From an uncultured Flavobacteriaceae bacterium (GTDB lineage Bacteria; Bacteroidota; Bacteroidia; Flavobacteriales; Flavobacteriaceae), in NCBI GenBank assembly GCA_947501625.1, contig CANMWN010000001.1:124001-188000 (forward strand): a stretch of DNA of 64,000 nt. The letters run 5' to 3'. Below are positions 61,728 to 64,000 of the stretch, piece by piece. Made by a program: the position numbers and the translations under genes. Every line of letters begins with the position of its first letter. The stretch's first letter is position 1. Under the pieces are notes generated by a model. That model made no database searches. It was not told where the DNA came from and saw only the letters and a program-made list of their open reading frames with translations.

Positions 61728-62474
61728 ATGAAAATTTTAGTTTGTATAAGTCATGTTCCTGACACGACTTCAAAAATAAATTTTACAGATAATGATACGA
61801 AATTTGATACAAATGGCGTACAGTTTGTAATTAATCCATATGATGAATTTGCACTTACAAGAGCAATGTGGTTTAAGGAGAAGCAAGGAGCATCTGTAAC
61901 AGTAGTAAATGTTGGAAATGCGCCTACAGAACCAACTTTAAGAAAAGCTTTAGCGATTGGTGCAGATGATGCCATACGAGTGAATACTGAAGCAGTTGAT
62001 GGCTTTCAAGTAGCAAAACAATTGGCTGAAGTAGTTAAAAATGGTGGTTATGACTTAGTACTTGCTGGAAAAGAATCTAGTGATTATAATGGAGGAATGG
62101 TCCCAGCGATGTTGGCTTCAATATTAGATTATAGTTTTGCAAATGCATGTACTGGATTGGAAATAGATGGAACAAACGCAACTATCAATTCAGAGATTGA
62201 TGGAGGTAAGGAAACTTTTTCTGGAAGCTTACCATTGGTAATAGCTGGTCAAAAAGGACTAGTAGAAGAAAAAGATTTAAGAATCCCTAATATGAGAGGT
62301 ATTATGATGGCGCGTAAAAAACCTCTAAATGTTGTTGAGCCTGTTGATTTTGATTTAACTACTGTTTCTACAAATTTTGAAAAGCCTGCACCAAAAGGCG
62401 CTTGTAAAATGGTAGATGCTGATAATGTAGATGAATTAATCTCATTATTGCACAATGAAGCTAAAGTAATTTAA
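61728..62474 (+). CDS. etfB: Electron transfer flavoprotein, beta subunit
   Basis: 248 residues: KILVCISHVPDTTSKINFTD, INPYDEFALTRAMWFKEK, ADDAIRVN, DLVLAGKESSDYNGG (AMP site) and a C-terminal KKPLNVVEP. Forms a heterodimer with EtfA and takes electrons from acyl-CoA dehydrogenases to the quinone pool. 19 bp upstream of etfA. Confidence 0.96.
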   Translation: MKILVCISHVPDTTSKINFTDNDTKFDTNGVQFVINPYDEFALTRAMWFKEKQGASVTVVNVGNAPTEPTLRKALAIGADDAIRVNTEAVDGFQVAKQLAEVVKNGGYDLVLAGKESSDYNGGMVPAMLASILDYSFANACTGLEIDGTNATINSEIDGGKETFSGSLPLVIAGQKGLVEEKDLRIPNMRGIMMARKKPLNVVEPVDFDLTTVSTNFEKPAPKGACKMVDADNVDELISLLHNEAKVI

Positions 62475-62493
62475 TCCTAAAAAAAGAGAGAAC

Positions 62494-63456
62494 ATGTCAG
62501 TATTAGTATATGCCGAATCATCGGAAGGAAAATTTAAAAAAGTTGCTTTAGAAGTAACTTCATACGGGAAAAAAGTAGCAGAACAACTAGGAACTAACTT
62601 AGTTGTATTGACAATAAACGCAGATGACACATCAGAATTAAATACCTATGGTGCTGAAAAAGTACTAGCAGTTAATAATGATGCTTTGAAAGGATTAAAT
62701 GCTAAAGTAGTTGCTGATGTAATCAAACAAGCAGCCGCTAAAGAAAATTCATCACTAGTAATTATTGATTCTAGCGCAAACGGATTAAGCGTTGCGCCTA
62801 TGGTTGCTGTAAATATGAATGCAGGTTATGCTTCAAATGTTGTAGCATTGCCAAATAGCACAAGTCCATTTACAGTAAAGCGTAAAGCATTTTCAAATAA
62901 AGGATTTAATTTCACTGAAATAAAAACCGATAATAAGGTTATTGGATTGGCTAAAAATTCATTTGGTTTAGTTGAAAACCAAGTAAGTGGTGATTCAGAG
63001 AATTTTTCACCATCGGTAATTGAAAGTAAATTAACTTCAACTGCGGTTGATAAAACTACTGGAAAAGTAACTATTGCTGATGCGGATATAGTAGTATCGG
63101 CTGGAAGAGGGTTAAAAGGTCCAGAAAATTGGGGAATGGTTGAAGAACTAGCAGAAATCTTAGGTGCAGCAACAGCATGCTCTAAGCCGGTTTCTGATAT
63201 GGATTGGAGGCCTCATAGTGAACACGTTGGACAAACTGGAAAGCCAGTATCTTCAAACTTATATATTGCAATTGGAATTTCTGGAGCAATTCAACACCTT
63301 GCAGGAATAAATGCTTCTAAGGTAAAAGTTGTTATTAATACGGATGCTGAAGCACCTTTCTTTAAGGCTGCTGACTATGGTATTGTTGGCGATGCTTTTG
63401 AAGTTGTACCTAAATTAATTGAAAAGTTAAAAGATTTTAAAGCTCAAAACGCATAA
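62494..63456 (+). CDS. etfA: Electron transfer flavoprotein, alpha subunit
   Basis: 320 residues. N-terminal domain begins MSVLVYAESSEGKFKKVALE. FAD-binding C-domain: VVSAGRGLKGPENWGMVEEL, AATACSKPVSDMDWRPHSEH, VGQTGKPVSSNLYIAIGISG, AIQHLAGI. Partner of etfB in the same operon, followed by a strong terminator. Confidence 0.96.
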   Translation: MSVLVYAESSEGKFKKVALEVTSYGKKVAEQLGTNLVVLTINADDTSELNTYGAEKVLAVNNDALKGLNAKVVADVIKQAAAKENSSLVIIDSSANGLSVAPMVAVNMNAGYASNVVALPNSTSPFTVKRKAFSNKGFNFTEIKTDNKVIGLAKNSFGLVENQVSGDSENFSPSVIESKLTSTAVDKTTGKVTIADADIVVSAGRGLKGPENWGMVEELAEILGAATACSKPVSDMDWRPHSEHVGQTGKPVSSNLYIAIGISGAIQHLAGINASKVKVVINTDAEAPFFKAADYGIVGDAFEVVPKLIEKLKDFKAQNA

Positions 63457-63481
63457 TTTTATTAAATTGTGCCTCGAAAGG

Positions 63482-63530
63482 CTGTCTAATTTTAGGCTTA
63501 ACTAAGTCTTAAAGTTAGACAGTTTTTTTT
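63482..63530 (+). terminator. Terminator of etfBA
   Basis: CTGTCTAA (63482-63489) and TTAGACAG (63515-63522), followed by eight T. 26 bp after the etfA stop; the 25-nt loop has further partial pairing. Confidence 0.85.
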
Positions 63531-63572
63531 GTATATTAGACTAATTATTCTACAATAATTAAATTTTAAAAA

Positions 63573-64000
63573 TTGAGTTTAGTACGATTAGACATTAAAG
63601 GGATTTCATATAGTCAAACACAAAGTGGCGCATATGCCTTAGTCCTTAGTGAAGTAGATGGAACCAGAACTTTACCAATAGTTATTGGTGCTTTTGAAGC
63701 ACAATCAATTGCAATTGCACTCGAAAAAGAGATAAAACCTCCAAGACCTTTAACGCATGATTTATTTAAAAGTTTTGCCGATAGGTTTAATATTATAATA
63801 AAGCAAGTTATAATTCATAAGTTAGTAGATGGAGTTTTTTACTCAAGTCTTATTTGCGAACGAGATGGAATTGAAGAAATTATTGACACACGTACTTCAG
63901 ATGCCATTGCTTTGGCAACTCGATTCAACGCACCAATATTTACTTATGAAAATATTTTAGATAAGGCAGGTATTTATTTGAAATTAAAAGAAGAAGATGA
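63573..64000 (+). CDS. Bifunctional nuclease family protein (3' end cut by window edge)
   Basis: The frame starts with TTG at 63573 and runs to the window end (142 codons seen). Read with Met for TTG: MSLVRLDIKGISYSQTQSGA, LPIVIGAFEAQSIAIALE, PPRPLTHDLFKSFADR, VIIHKLVDGVFYSSLI and DTRTSDAIALATRFNAPIFT. This is the DUF151/BFN domain, often followed by a UVR domain in Bacteroidota. The homology begins right at the TTG, so TTG is probably the real start; there is no in-frame ATG nearby. Role unclear: named for nuclease activity of a plant homologue. Confidence 0.9.
   Translation, partial: MSLVRLDIKGISYSQTQSGAYALVLSEVDGTRTLPIVIGAFEAQSIAIALEKEIKPPRPLTHDLFKSFADRFNIIIKQVIIHKLVDGVFYSSLICERDGIEEIIDTRTSDAIALATRFNAPIFTYENILDKAGIYLKLKEED

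Noticed and set aside
1-64000. CRISPR arrays, prophage, insertion sequences, toxin-antitoxin modules or biosynthetic gene clusters
   Set aside because: I looked for regularly spaced repeats, transposase or integrase motifs and typical cluster genes and found none.

Overview
The window is an AT-rich chromosomal segment from a member of the Bacteroidota, almost certainly family Flavobacteriaceae. The evidence is a cargo protein with a type IX secretion (T9SS) C-terminal sorting domain, GLPGLI proteins, a TonB-receptor-like barrel with a CarboxypepD_reg domain, DUF3857/transglutaminase and DUF5686 proteins, a DnaQ-DnaE fusion polymerase, a long S16 protein, promoter boxes of the TAnnTTTG type and few Shine-Dalgarno sequences. 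Most genes are housekeeping; no phage, insertion sequence, CRISPR array or rRNA operon is visible.

Layout. 1-7.5 kb: a 3-methyladenine glycosylase fragment (cut by the window edge), a lipoprotein, pckA, a DUF423 membrane protein, a DUF2007/saccharopine-dehydrogenase-like pair, the rpsP-rimM-trmN6 operon, and a lipoprotein built from two copies of one domain. 7.6-17 kb: dnaE with a fused exonuclease, two tandem PagL-like lipid A deacylase paralogues, a DUF2807 lipoprotein, a GldA-like ABC ATPase, and a 52-residue Pmp3/YqaE protein directly upstream of lipB. 17-31 kb: envelope proteins (TapB-like, OmpA-like, YceI, putative porin, two DUF3857 proteins), ndpA, a one-gene accessory insert, rnhB and an NhaC-type antiporter. 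30.7-36.3 kb: dtd, rsgA and the aromatic amino-acid operon pheA-aminotransferase-tyrA-DAHP synthase/chorismate mutase. 36.3-42.2 kb: small genes, an Lrp-type regulator, tRNA-Asp, DUF58, trxA, and a ferredoxin with its reductase. 42.2-46.8 kb: metK behind a SAM-II-like riboswitch, then a large T9SS cargo. 46.8-53.6 kb: a barrel receptor and two GLPGLI genes divergent from a histidine kinase/response regulator pair. 53.6-64 kb: deoxynucleoside kinase, membrane and soluble pyrophosphatases, DUF5686, pdhB, etfBA and the start of a bifunctional nuclease gene.

The most interesting element is upstream of pheA. A consensus promoter (TTG-N19-TAGATTTG) drives an unannotated 19-codon leader peptide, MLQNVWQGFYFYFYFFNKG, with eight consecutive Phe/Tyr codons. 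Its stop codon lies inside the 5' arm of an antiterminator that competes with a rho-independent terminator placed just before pheA. This is a complete candidate transcription attenuator reading Phe and Tyr supply for an operon that makes both. PheA itself lacks the usual ESRP feedback motif. Second in interest are the metK riboswitch with a long hairpin insert, and three TGTTAA direct repeats spaced exactly 10 bp in the shared promoter region of the GLPGLI and kinase/regulator genes.
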